DNA of 64,000 nucleotides from Anaerolineales bacterium (GTDB lineage: Bacteria; Chloroflexota; Anaerolineae; 4572-78; J111). This document shows, one piece after another, positions 31,674 through 39,596 of this stretch. Under the pieces are notes generated by a model that made no database searches, was not told the DNA's origin, and saw only the letters and a list, made by a program, of their open reading frames with translations. Where the stretch lies: NCBI GenBank assembly GCA_015075185.1, contig JABTUW010000008.1, forward strand, positions 186,001 to 250,000, read 5' to 3'. The translations under genes and the position numbers were made by a program. Position 1 is the stretch's first letter. Every line of letters begins with the position of its first letter.

Positions 31674-32882
31674 TCAGGTCGCGGTCGTTGAGGGCGGCAG
31701 GCAGTAGGTCACGCTGCCATAAGGCACGCGCTCCAGCTCTTGCCCCAGTTCCAAACGATCTAACTGCTGCCGGGCGAATTCACTGGCCTTAATTCCCAGG
31801 AGGGTCTTGACCCGCAGTTGACGACCCCAGGTGATGAAATAGCGGGCAACCTGCTGCGGTTCGGCCCGGCGGTCAGCCATCTGAGTAGTCAAAACGTGCC
31901 AGATGATGACCAGTAGTTTGCGAGCGATGGCCACGATCGCCTTTTGCCGGCCAAGTCGATCAGCCAAGCGGTCGAATTGCTCACGCCAGGGGTGATCATA
32001 ACGCACCGCAATCCAGGCGGCTTCCACCAGGACAGCGCGGAGTTCCTTGCGGCCCTGTTTGGTGATGCCACCGGTGCGATGGGTCTGGCCAGAGGAATGA
32101 ATTCTGGTCCCCAGGCCGGCATAGCCGACCAGCTTTTTGGCGGTGGGAAAGCGTTCAATTTCACCGATGGCGCTGAGAATGGTCATGGCCGTGATCAGAC
32201 CGATACCGAGCAGTTGCAACAGATAAGGGGTCTGCTCGGCCCACGGTTCAGTCAGGCTCAGCCAGCCGATTTCAGTTTCGACCTCCGCGATCAAAGGAAG
32301 CAGTTGGTCCAGGATAATCAAATCCTGACGGGCGCGCAGTTTTTCCGAAGGGTTCAATTTCAGCTTGTTCCACCAGGTTCGCTGGACCTCACTGAACAAA
32401 TCGCCGTCGGGTGGAACGAGATGGTGCCGTTGCAGTAGCGAGCGCAGCCGGTTCTTGGTCCGGGTCTGCTGGGCGATCAAGCGTTGGCGATGGTTGATCA
32501 AGGCGCGCAGTTCGCGTACATAGACCGGAGGTACCCATACCGGCGGGATCATGCCGACGGCCAGCAGCTTGGCCAGGGTCATGGTGTCTTTCTTGTCGGT
32601 CTTGACCAAAGCGGCGGCGATCAACTTGACCTGCGGGGGATGGCAGACCACGACGCGAGCCACGAGCGGTTCAAGGAGATCGTGCAGATACCAGGCATTG
32701 GTTGTGGCTTCCAGGACCACCTCGTCGGTCGAGCGCAGGTGCTTCTTGGCCCAGCCCTCGAACTCGGCCAGGCTGACCTTACGCGGCGGCAAGACCATCT
32801 CCTGGCTGCGGTTGACGGCACCGACCATGACGTAATGTTTGTGGACATCCAGGCCCACATACCGTTTTTGAGGATTAACCAT
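31674..32882 (-). CDS. IS110-family transposase (DEDD recombinase)
   Basis: 402 aa, intact. The N-terminal RuvC-like DEDD domain shows YVGLDVHKHYVMV (D), EVVLEATTNAWYLHDLL (E) and LVKTDKKDTMTLAKLL (D...D). The C-terminal transposase_20 domain shows LGIGLITAMTILSAIGEIERF and GYAGLGTRIHSSG...GRKELR, including the Ser-containing region. The ATG at 32882 is preceded by AGGAGG. IS110 enzymes are guided by an RNA made from the element's non-coding end. Confidence 0.95.
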   Translation of the reverse strand: MVNPQKRYVGLDVHKHYVMVGAVNRSQEMVLPPRKVSLAEFEGWAKKHLRSTDEVVLEATTNAWYLHDLLEPLVARVVVCHPPQVKLIAAALVKTDKKDTMTLAKLLAVGMIPPVWVPPVYVRELRALINHRQRLIAQQTRTKNRLRSLLQRHHLVPPDGDLFSEVQRTWWNKLKLNPSEKLRARQDLIILDQLLPLIAEVETEIGWLSLTEPWAEQTPYLLQLLGIGLITAMTILSAIGEIERFPTAKKLVGYAGLGTRIHSSGQTHRTGGITKQGRKELRAVLVEAAWIAVRYDHPWREQFDRLADRLGRQKAIVAIARKLLVIIWHVLTTQMADRRAEPQQVARYFITWGRQLRVKTLLGIKASEFARQQLDRLELGQELERVPYGSVTYCLPPSTTAT

Positions 32883-33226
32883 TGTTTCCTCCTGTTACTA
32901 TCAGGCCGCTTGACCGAGCGGCGCGGCGAAACGTGTCATTACAGGCTGAAGTGCGTTGCACAGTGTCGGCCCACTGGGTCCACCGATCCGAGCTGGGCCA
33001 CAAACGACGGGCCTTCTCAGGTGAATAAATTCGGGCGGGCTAACTCAAACAACAAGCCGGGCTTAAATTTATCCCATAGGCGGCTCCGAGCCAGCCCGAC
33101 ACCGCACGTTTCAGCTCGGTGTCCCCGCCCTATTCACAACGTAGGGTAAGGATACCGAATAACACACGTTTCTGTAAAGTTATTATTCTACCGGCACAAA
33201 CCGGATGTCTATCTTTACACATATTA
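32883..33226 (-). ncRNA. Candidate bridge-RNA region of IS110 copy 1
   Basis: The non-coding end upstream of the transposase is strongly conserved in copy 2, notably 33066-33180, which is rich in stems (GGCGGCTCCGAGCC, CCGACACC/GGTGTCCCCG). Long upstream non-coding ends encode the bridge RNA in IS110-type elements. The segment at 32968-32987 (plus strand) holds GGCCCAC and CCACCGAT, both matching the element's junction GGCCCACCGAT at 31506-31516, as expected of guide loops. Boundaries are not determined. Confidence 0.55.
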
Positions 33227-33232
33227 ACACCA

Positions 33233-33345
33233 AGCCAATGAACCGGACGGCCCGTAGTCGTCATCAAGCGAAGTTGACTTAGGCACATTGAAGTACGTTT
33301 ACGTTGGCGGCTATTTGGCCGCCGGTTATCGGCTGGCCGTTGGGC
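33233..33345 (+). other. attC1 right part (L'', loop, L', R')
   Basis: AGCCAATGAACCGG (33233-33246) pairs with CCGGTTATCGGCT (33322-33334), leaving one extrahelical G as in true attC sites, and the inner CGGCC/GGCCG pairs continue the stem past a bulged A. R' is GTTGGGC at 33339-33345. With the R'' at 31507 it forms an attC interrupted by IS110. Confidence 0.75.
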
Positions 33346-33379
33346 GCTCAATAAAAGTCACGCGACTTTCGGGAATGGT

Positions 33380-34099
33380 ATGTCATCGAAGACGATTAAT
33401 CAAAAAACCGTTCAAACCGTATCCCCTCGCCAGTGGCTCGGTTTAGTCGTGGTGTATCTCTTCATACCACTGGTTCTATTGGTATGCGGAGGGGATTTCG
33501 GTTGGTGGCAGGCGTGGGTCTATTCGCTATTGGTCGTTGCCGCTGGCATCGGGGGGCGCATGTGGGCGGAACGGCGGCATCCGGGGTTGCTGGCCGAACG
33601 ACAAAACATTGAGAAGTTCCAAGGCGCGAAGGGTTGGGATAAAGTGCTTGCGCCGCTGATGGCCCTGAGTGTAGGTTTCCCACTGGTCATTGTGGCCGGG
33701 CTGGATCATCGCTGGGGCTGGTCCCCCGTATTTCCGCTATGGCTCATCGCGCTCGGCTTCCTTTTAATCTCGCTCGGATACGCTTTCGCAGTGTGGGCAC
33801 TGGTAGAGAACCGCTTTTTCTCTAGTGTGGTGCGGATTCAGGCGGATCGAGGGCATGTGGTGTGTGACAGTGGTCCATACCGGCTTGTGCGGCATCCGGG
33901 CTATGCGGGGAATATTCTGCCCCTGCTGGGCATTGTGCTGGCCTTAGGCTCGGTGTGGACACTTGTTCCGGCGGTGGTGGCGTTGATCATCGCGGTGGTC
34001 AGAACCGCCCTGGAAGACCAGACTCTGCAGGAAGAGTTGCCGGGCTATCGAGACTATACGCGGCGCGTGCGCTATCGATTGCTTCCGGGAATTTACTGA
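33380..34099 (+). CDS. Isoprenylcysteine carboxyl methyltransferase (ICMT/PEMT)-family membrane protein
   Basis: 239 aa with about six membrane helices. The C-terminal half has the family signature SGPYRLVRHPGYAGNILPLLG followed by RTALEDQTLQEELPGYRDYTRRVRYRLLPGIY, where RHP-x-Y and E..L...GY..Y bind SAM. It likely methylates a small or lipidic substrate; the actual target is unknown in bacteria. It is the only gene of the second cassette, starting 35 bases after attC1 R' with almost no leader, as cassette genes do. Confidence 0.88.
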   Translation: MSSKTINQKTVQTVSPRQWLGLVVVYLFIPLVLLVCGGDFGWWQAWVYSLLVVAAGIGGRMWAERRHPGLLAERQNIEKFQGAKGWDKVLAPLMALSVGFPLVIVAGLDHRWGWSPVFPLWLIALGFLLISLGYAFAVWALVENRFFSSVVRIQADRGHVVCDSGPYRLVRHPGYAGNILPLLGIVLALGSVWTLVPAVVALIIAVVRTALEDQTLQEELPGYRDYTRRVRYRLLPGIY

Positions 34100-34165
34100 A
34101 GGGCCTCGTCCTGGCGATTTGATTGATGGCTGGAAACGGTTTGATTGCAGAATGTGCAAGAGCGC

Positions 34166-34172
34166 GCCCACC
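34166..34172 (+). other. attC2 left part (R'' box GCCCACC)
   Basis: GCCCACC lies 67 bases after the methyltransferase stop and directly before the IS110 copy 2 end, in exactly the position seen at attC1. Confidence 0.6.
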
Positions 34173-35855
34173 GATGAAGTACAGTGTCAAGTAGCAGAAC
34201 CTTAAAATTGTAAAATAGGCTTGGGTTTAGAGCGAAAAAAGAGACAGCCTGAACTTAGCCCACCTCAAACGAGAGTTTGGGAGACAATTCGACGTTATTA
34301 GGCTAGTTCAACGACTGACCATCTCAGGTCTGATCAGTCGTGGAAGGCGGCAAGCAGTAGGTGACCGTGCCGTAAGGCACGCGCTCCAGTTCCGCCCCAG
34401 TTGGAGGCGATCCAAGTGCTGGCGAGCAAATTCGCTGGCCTTGAGGCCGAGGGTGGTCTTGACCCGCAGTTGACGACCCCAGGTGATGAAATAGCGGGCC
34501 ACTTGTTGGGGTTCAGCCCGACGATCAGCAACTTTGGCGGTCAGGACGTGCCAGATGATGACCAGCAGTTTGCGGGCGATGGCGACAATAGCTTTTTTCT
34601 CGACCGATGTGATAAGCCAGGTGCTCGAATTGTTCTTGCCAATGCTGGTCATAACGCACGGCGGTCAGGCCGCTTCGATGAGAACCCGACGCAGTTCTTT
34701 GCGGCCTTGTTTGGTAATCCCACCGGTGCGGTGGGTTAAACCTGACGAGTGGACCTTCGCCCCAGCCCGGCGTAGCCGACCAGCTTTGGCGGTGGGAAAG
34801 CGTTCAATCTCGCCGATGGCACTGAGAATGGTCATCGCTGTAATCAAGCCGATGCCTGGCAGTTGCAGGAGATAGGGCGTCAGATCGGCCCAAGGTTCAG
34901 CCAGGCTTAAACGGTTGATCTCGGTTTCGACTTCGCTGATCAAGGGGTCTAGCTGATCCAACAGGATCAGGTCCTGGCGCAGTCTGAGCTTTTCCGAGGA
35001 GGTCAGACCCAGCCCTAGCCACCAGGCGCGGTTGGTTGCCCCAAACAGCTTCCCGCCTGGTGGCACCAGGTGATGGCGGTGCAGCAGACTTTGCAATTGA
35101 TTTTTAATTCGGGTTTGTTGGCTAATCAAGCGTTGACGATGATGGATCAACGCCCGCAGTTCGCGGACGTACTCAGGGGCACCCAGATGGTCGGGATCAT
35201 GCCCACAGCCAGCAGCTTGGCCAGGGTCATCGTGTCTTTCTTGTCGGTTTTGACCACCGCTGCGGCGATCAACTTGACCTGCGGGGATGGCAGACCACGA
35301 CGCGAGCCACGAGCGGTTCAAGGAGATCGTGCAGATACCAGGCATTGGTCGTTGCTTCCAGGACCACCTCGTCGGTCGGGCGCAGGTGTTTCCTGGCCCA
35401 GCCCTCGAACTCAGCCAGGCTGACTTTGCGCGGCGGCAAGACCATCTCCTGGTAAGCGTTGACCGCGCCCACCATCACGTAATGTTTGTGGACATCCAGA
35501 CCCACGAAACGCTTTTGAGAATTGATCATTATTTCCTCCTGCGATTATCAGGCCGCTTGACCGAGCGGCACGGTGAAACAATGTCTTTTGGGGCTGAAAT
35601 GCGTTGCACACACCGATCCGAGCTTGACCCAAGAAGCGGGCCTTCTCATGTGAATCAATTCAGGCGGGCTAGCTCAAACAACAACGCGGGCTTAAAATAT
35701 CCATAGGCGGCTCCGAGCCAGCCCGACACCGCACGTTTCAGCTCGGTGTCCCCGCCCTATTCACAACGTAGGGTAAGGATACCGAATAACACACGTTTCT
35801 GTAAAGTTATTTTCCCGATTGTCGTCGGATGTCTATCTTTAGACATATTAACAAC
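34173..35855. mobile_element. IS110-family insertion sequence, copy 2 (decayed), inserted in attC2
   Basis: About 1.68 kb, a diverged relative of copy 1 with the same ends and orientation, also lying between R'' and L'' of an attC. The non-coding end (35530-35850) is shorter than in copy 1 around the presumed guide segment: it keeps CACACCGATCC but lacks the GGCCCAC block. The transposase is broken. The nucleotide divergence suggests two separate insertions of related elements rather than one recent duplication. Confidence 0.82.
34308..35529 (-). pseudogene. IS110-family transposase, frameshifted
   Basis: Three overlapping reading frames rebuild the same ~400-aa protein as copy 1. The N-terminus runs from 35529 (FVGLDVHKHYVMVGAVN), the middle ends near 34665, and the C-terminus ends near 34308 (TWGRQLRVKTTLGLKASEF). 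Frameshifts lie near 35290, 35180, 34770-34790 and 34600-34660. No intact transposase can be made from this copy. Confidence 0.88.
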
Positions 35856-35858
35856 AAC

Positions 35859-35974
35859 GGCGTCAAGCTGACTGCCTACCCTTGCGATTCACAACCACAG
35901 CTTGCCAGCAAAGGCACTGGTAAACGTGCCTAACCTTGCTCGCCTGGCAGCAGCTTACGCCGCGGGCGTTGGGC
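35859..35974 (+). other. attC2 right part (L'', loop, L', R')
   Basis: GGCGTCAAGCTG (35859-35870) pairs with CAGCTTACGCC (35951-35961) leaving one extrahelical C, and CTGCC/GGCAG extend the stem past a bulged A. R' is GTTGGGC at 35968-35974. An internal GCCTAAC at 35928 could be an alternative R''. The loop is ~70 bases long. Confidence 0.75.
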
Positions 35975-36103
35975 GGGCAAAACTCGGACAAGTGCAACAA
36001 AGCAGGGCAGGGGTGCTTTTGCCTGTTCCGCCGCTCTCTATCCTACGTGTGTTTCGCCTGGTTCATAGACGGAAATCAAATCTAACGCTTGAGGAGGTGA
36101 TAG

Positions 36104-36769
36104 ATGGATGTCTGGCTTTGGATCATCCTTGCCATTGTGCTCATCATAGTGGTTCTGCTCGCTACACTGGCTATCCTCAGGAATGAACGGCGACGAAAAC
36201 AGATTAGAGCAGCGCTTGAGCAGATGGGATATGTAGTGACCGATGTCCAGATGGACCTGGACCTGGAGCCGTTCGCTATTTCCCGGCTTGGCGATCAGGG
36301 AGTCATTGATTGGCGGGGTTTGCGCTTCCAAGTGGACGATGCCCTCGTCACTGTTTTTGACTATATGGCCACCAGTTGGGTAGGCAGAGGGCGGGATCGG
36401 AGAATGACAAAGGCAGACAGGCAGACTGTGCTCCTTTTTGAATCAGAGCGGCTGGACCTGCCGGCGTTTTCGCTCCGCCCTGAAACGCTTGGCGCAAAGA
36501 TCCGCAATGCTCTCGGCCAGCAAGATATTGACTTTGATCAGCATCCTGACTTTTCTTCGGCTTATGTATTGCATGGGCCTGACGAGTCGCAGATACGCGC
36601 CTTGTTCACCGACGAAAAACTGGACTTTTTTGCCCATACGCGAGGATTATGCGTTGAAGGACTGGGTCAGAAACTGCTTTGTTATCGGCCGAAAAAGGTT
36701 GTCTCGGCCAAAGAGTTTAACGACTTTCTAAAAGAAGGGCTGGCGGTCCTGTACCTTCTGACCAAATAA
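36104..36769 (+). CDS. Hypothetical membrane-anchored cassette protein
   Basis: 221 aa. One N-terminal membrane helix (LWIILAIVLIIVVLLATLAIL) is followed by a basic patch (RNERRRKQIR) and a soluble ~190-residue domain facing the cytoplasm by the positive-inside rule. I do not recognise the domain. The ribosome site AGGAGGTGAT just before the ATG is an almost full match to the 16S tail. It is the only gene between attC2 and attC3, typical of a single-gene cassette of unknown function. Confidence 0.75.
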   Translation: MDVWLWIILAIVLIIVVLLATLAILRNERRRKQIRAALEQMGYVVTDVQMDLDLEPFAISRLGDQGVIDWRGLRFQVDDALVTVFDYMATSWVGRGRDRRMTKADRQTVLLFESERLDLPAFSLRPETLGAKIRNALGQQDIDFDQHPDFSSAYVLHGPDESQIRALFTDEKLDFFAHTRGLCVEGLGQKLLCYRPKKVVSAKEFNDFLKEGLAVLYLLTK

Positions 36770-36839
36770 TTCATGGATAGGGTTTCGCTGGCTTGTGAAG
36801 GGCCATCGGATAACATCGGCGTTTGTAGAGATAATGCCC

Positions 36840-36908
36840 GCCCACCCAGTGCTTCCACCTGACGCCGCTCCGCTGCGCTTCGCGGTGCAGGTGAAGCGCA
36901 AGTTAGGC
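36840..36908 (+). other. attC3 recombination site
   Basis: R'' GCCCACC (36840-36846); the GTGCTT-c-CACCTG arm pairs with CAGGTGAAGCGC with an extrahelical C; R' GTTAGGC at 36902-36908. Length 69 bases, uninterrupted, and a good reference for the two IS-split sites. Confidence 0.8.
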
Positions 36909-36949
36909 AGTGACTGAATCTATTCACACCCGAAAGGAGATTTTCTGCA

Positions 36950-37696
36950 ATGGATATTCCACGGATCTTCAACATCACTGAAAGTGCTCACCGCATCCAC
37001 AACCCGATGACACCCGAAAAGCTCGCCACTCTCGGCGCGGCGCTGCGTCTGGAATCGGGGGTCCGAGTGCTCGACCTCGGCAGCGGTTCGGGGGAGATGC
37101 TATGCACCTGGGCACGCGATCACGGAGTCATCGGCATCGGCATCGACATGAGCCAGTTGTTCACCGAGCAAGCGAAACTCCGTGCTGAAGAACTCGGCGT
37201 TGCCGATCAAGTCAAGTTCATCCATGGCGATGCTGCCGGCTATGTCTCTGACGAGAAGGTCAGTGTGGCAGCCTGTGTCGGTGCCACTTGGATCGCCGGG
37301 GGAGTCGCCGGCACTATCGAGCTTCTGGCGCGGAGCCTGCGCACTGGAGGGATCATCCTCATCGGCGAGTCCTACTGGCGGCAGTTACCGCCGACGGAAG
37401 ATGTTGCCAAGGGGTGTCTTGCCAACTCGATCTCCGACTTTCTCATGCTTCCAGAACTTCTCGCGTCTTTCGACCATCTTGGCTACGACGTCGTTGAAAT
37501 GGTTCTGGCTGACCAAGACGGCTGGGACAGATACGAGGCGGCCAAATGGCTCACCATGCGCCGATGGCTTGAAGCCAATCCCGACGACGAGTTCGCGAAA
37601 GATGTTCGAGCCAAACTGACCTCGGAACCTGAGCGCTACGCCGCTTACACGCGTGAATACCTGGGCTGGGGTGTGTTCGCGCTGATGCCGCGGTGA
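36950..37696 (+). CDS. Class I SAM-dependent methyltransferase
   Basis: 248 aa. The SAM-binding motif I is VLDLGSGSGEML (residues ~39-50), motif II is GIGIDMSQLF and post-motif ELGVADQVKFIHGDAAGY. The later LARSLRTGGIILIGESYW segment is the usual motif IV/V strand and helix. The substrate is unknown; small-molecule methylation is common for such stand-alone enzymes in integron cassettes. Its G+C-rich codon use differs from the AT-rich nuclease cassette, fitting separate origins. Confidence 0.88.
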   Translation: MDIPRIFNITESAHRIHNPMTPEKLATLGAALRLESGVRVLDLGSGSGEMLCTWARDHGVIGIGIDMSQLFTEQAKLRAEELGVADQVKFIHGDAAGYVSDEKVSVAACVGATWIAGGVAGTIELLARSLRTGGIILIGESYWRQLPPTEDVAKGCLANSISDFLMLPELLASFDHLGYDVVEMVLADQDGWDRYEAAKWLTMRRWLEANPDDEFAKDVRAKLTSEPERYAAYTREYLGWGVFALMPR

Positions 37697-37742
37697 TGAG
37701 GGGATTACCGGGCGACTCAGAAAGTGGGGAAAATCCAATCAT

Positions 37743-37858
37743 GCCTACGGTTTCCAGCTGATACCCCAGGCTCTCCATTTATTCAAGTCACTTTTGGCCC
37801 TATAGAGTCGGCTTTAGTTTAGGGTTTCTTGGGCGCGGCTGAAACGGAGACGTTAGGC
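37743..37858 (+). other. attC4 recombination site
   Basis: R' is GTTAGGC at 37852-37858. A degenerate R'' GCCTACG begins at 37743, and GGTTT-c-CAGC pairs with GCTGAAAC near 37839-37846 with an extrahelical C. Its ~116-base length is within the attC range; the loop is long and imperfect. Confidence 0.65.
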
Positions 37859-37904
37859 CGCACATAGGCACGCGCCTTGCCGGTTCGTGTGAATTGGAGG
37901 TACC

Positions 37905-38297
37905 TTGAAAGTTCAACGCATTGCCGCCAACGTCAGAGCAGTAGATCCAGCCCTTGCTGAGAAGTTTTACGGAGACATACTCGGTCTAGATCTGCTGATG
38001 GACATGAACTGGATACGAACGTACGGCAGTAAGACGAAGATGTCGGTTCAGGTCAGCTTCATGAGCGAGGGCGGATCCGGAACACCAGTGCCTGAGCTAT
38101 CTATCGAAGTTGATGACTTAGACATCGCTTTCAGCAAGTTCAAGAAAGGCGGTTTCGAGATTGAGTACGGCCCAGTTGTTGAACCTTGGGGCGTGCGTCG
38201 CTTCTTTGTCCGTGACCCGTTCGGGCGCCTCGTGAATGTTCTGTCCCACGTTGACCTTTCAGAACGGCCTCGGCCATCCGGAAAAGGTGCTGCCTAA
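37905..38297 (+). CDS. VOC-superfamily (glyoxalase/bleomycin-resistance type) protein
   Basis: 130 aa from a TTG start with GGAGGT 6 bases upstream. It has two beta-alpha-beta-beta-beta modules: VRAVDPALAEKFYGDILGLDLLMD in the first and VDDLDIAFSKFKKGGFEIEYG with FFVRDPFGRLVNVLSHVD in the second. Such small proteins bind metals or sequester or detoxify compounds and are common integron cargo. Which compound is unknown. The stop falls inside attC5, as is typical for compact cassettes. Confidence 0.88.
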   Translation: MKVQRIAANVRAVDPALAEKFYGDILGLDLLMDMNWIRTYGSKTKMSVQVSFMSEGGSGTPVPELSIEVDDLDIAFSKFKKGGFEIEYGPVVEPWGVRRFFVRDPFGRLVNVLSHVDLSERPRPSGKGAA

Positions 38298-38349
38298 CCC
38301 CGCATGCAGCGGACCCGCTCCGGCGGGCCGCTGATGTGGAACGTTGGGC
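38292..38349 (+). other. attC5 recombination site (canonical)
   Basis: A 58-base site with perfect boxes: R'' GCCTAAC (38292-38298) and R' GTTGGGC (38343-38349). CCGCAT-G-CAGCGG pairs with CCGCTGATGTGG leaving one extrahelical G, and an inner ACCCGC/GCGGG hairpin closes the stem. This is the clearest attC in the window. Confidence 0.9.
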
Positions 38350-38376
38350 GGCAACTCGAAAGAGACATTTTAGGCG

Positions 38377-38509
38377 ATGATATTCAATCAAACATTTAAT
38401 GCATTGTTAAAAGAAGCGCATTTTACGAAAGAAATGTTAGGGTCTGGAGCAACTCAAATTAGAAAGGCTAATTATGCAAGTCAAGGCATATATTTTCAGG
38501 CATTTACTA
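38377..38509 (+). pseudogene. Last cassette gene, cut by the IS5-family element
   Basis: An ATG at 38377 opens a 44-codon frame (MIFNQTFNALLKEAHFTKEM onward) that runs into the insertion sequence after QAFT. Joining the flanks across the IS with one copy of the TA target gives only ~13 more codons before a stop, so the original 3' end may also be lost. AT-rich like the first cassette. Function unknown. Confidence 0.55.
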
Positions 38510-39350
38510 GGTTCTTTTGACATTTCATCATCTTAACCAGATAAGAGCGGTAACAAAGGACAAAAAAGCCTTAAAACGACTGGCAAGCTTGTCGTAGCGG
38601 GAAAAGATGCGCCGATACCACTTGAGCTTATTGATACAACACTCGACCAAATGACGCTCTTTGTAAAGATGAAGATCATAAAAGCGCGGCTCTTTCCGGT
38701 TTTTGCGCGCGGGAATGACGGGAACGGCCTCCATTTGTTCAATCAAGGCGATGAAAGCGTCAGGGTCATACCCTTTATCGGCAATGACATAGTCAGCGTG
38801 ATGACCTTGGAGCAAGGCCGGAGCCTGAGTAATATCATTGACTTGACCGCCAGTCAGAATAAAGTCCAAGGGGTTGCCCAGACCATCGACAATCAGATGA
38901 ATTTTGGTACTGAAACCCCCTCGACTACGTCCCAGAGCCTGGTCTGGCTTGGCTTCCTGGTCAGGACTGGGCGCACCCGCCGCACAAGGATGGGCGCGAA
39001 TAATGGTGCTGTCCAACAACAAGAATTCCAAATCAGGATCAGCCGCAAAATGGGTGCGCATTTGGTCAAAAATGCCCCGATCAGACCAGCGGGCAAAGCG
39101 TTTGTAGACGCTATTCCATTTACCATAGCTTTCGGGCAGGAGTTCCCATTGCCCTCCACTGCGGACGATCCAGACAATTGCTTCGATGAAACGCAGGGTT
39201 TTGGCTTCATTGCCGACATAAATCCCGCGACAGGTGCGCAGAAAGCTCATAATTTTGCTCTTTTGGTTGTCACTTAACGTAATGGCTAACATATCCTTAT
39301 CCTCTTTTTCAACAATAAGGATAGCCAGCTTGTCAAATGTCAAAAGAACC
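38510..39350. mobile_element. IS5-family (IS427-like) insertion sequence
   Basis: An 841-bp element with perfect 16-base terminal inverted repeats (GGTTCTTTTGACATTT at the left end and its complement at the right), flanked by a TA target duplication (38508-38509 and 39351-39352). It carries one intact transposase gene on the minus strand. Confidence 0.9.
38528..39292 (-). CDS. IS5-family transposase
   Basis: 254 aa from the ATG at 39292 (AGAGGATAAGG upstream); an earlier ATG at 39343 is less likely. DDE residues are visible in LLLDSTIIRAH (D), YVIADKGYD (D) and YKERHLVECCINKLKWYRR (E, with the Y-x2-R-x3-E-like signature). The N-terminal part WIVRSGGQWELLPESYGKWNSVYKRF is the DUF4096/HTH region of the IS427 type. 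The element appears functional. Confidence 0.94.
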   Translation of the reverse strand: MLAITLSDNQKSKIMSFLRTCRGIYVGNEAKTLRFIEAIVWIVRSGGQWELLPESYGKWNSVYKRFARWSDRGIFDQMRTHFAADPDLEFLLLDSTIIRAHPCAAGAPSPDQEAKPDQALGRSRGGFSTKIHLIVDGLGNPLDFILTGGQVNDITQAPALLQGHHADYVIADKGYDPDAFIALIEQMEAVPVIPARKNRKEPRFYDLHLYKERHLVECCINKLKWYRRIFSRYDKLASRFKAFLSFVTALIWLR

Positions 39351-39376
39351 TAACGAGCACTCAGCATGCGAAATCG

Positions 39377-39431
39377 GCCCAAAAACGCATGGTGAGTAGG
39401 CGTCAGCCGTATCGAAGTGGCGTTTTTGGGC
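39377..39431. repeat. 12-bp perfect inverted repeat
   Basis: GCCCAAAAACGC (39377-39388) and GCGTTTTTGGGC (39420-39431) are perfectly complementary with a 31-base loop. It lies between the IS5 element and the quinone-oxidoreductase gene. It lacks GTTRRRY boxes, so it is not an obvious attC; a terminator for the cassette row is possible. The rest of 39432-39596 shows nothing I can support. Confidence 0.5.
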
Positions 39432-39596
39432 AACCAAGTGATATGCCAACAGACTCCAGACTTTCGGACTGGGTAACTCCTCAATCCAAAAAACTTGGCA
39501 TCTTTCTGACTTGGCGTTAAAATGAAAAATTGCTATTGAACGACCATCTTGATTTTTTAAGTAATCTGGCTGCTCGAAACTGGAAGCGGGGGATCA

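Larger units (their letters stand above)
31514..33230. mobile_element. IS110-family insertion sequence, copy 1 (intact), inserted in attC1
   Basis: About 1.7 kb, delimited by comparison with copy 2 (34173-35855). Both share GATG-A-TACAGTGTCAAGTAGCAGAACC at one end and GGATGTCTATCTTTA-ACATATTAACA at the other. There are no clear terminal inverted repeats and no target duplication, as usual for IS110. The transposase reads on the minus strand, with a ~345-base non-coding end upstream of it and ~160 bases downstream. It splits attC1 between R'' and L''. Ends are certain to about 5 bases. Confidence 0.85.

Noticed and set aside
35902..36186. Plus-strand open frame of 94 codons over attC2 and the next gene start
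   Set aside because: It overlaps the attC stem and the start of the better supported gene at 36104, and has no domain sense.
39377..39431. Sixth attC site
   Set aside because: The inverted repeat is perfect with no extrahelical base and lacks GTTRRRY and RYYYAAC boxes.
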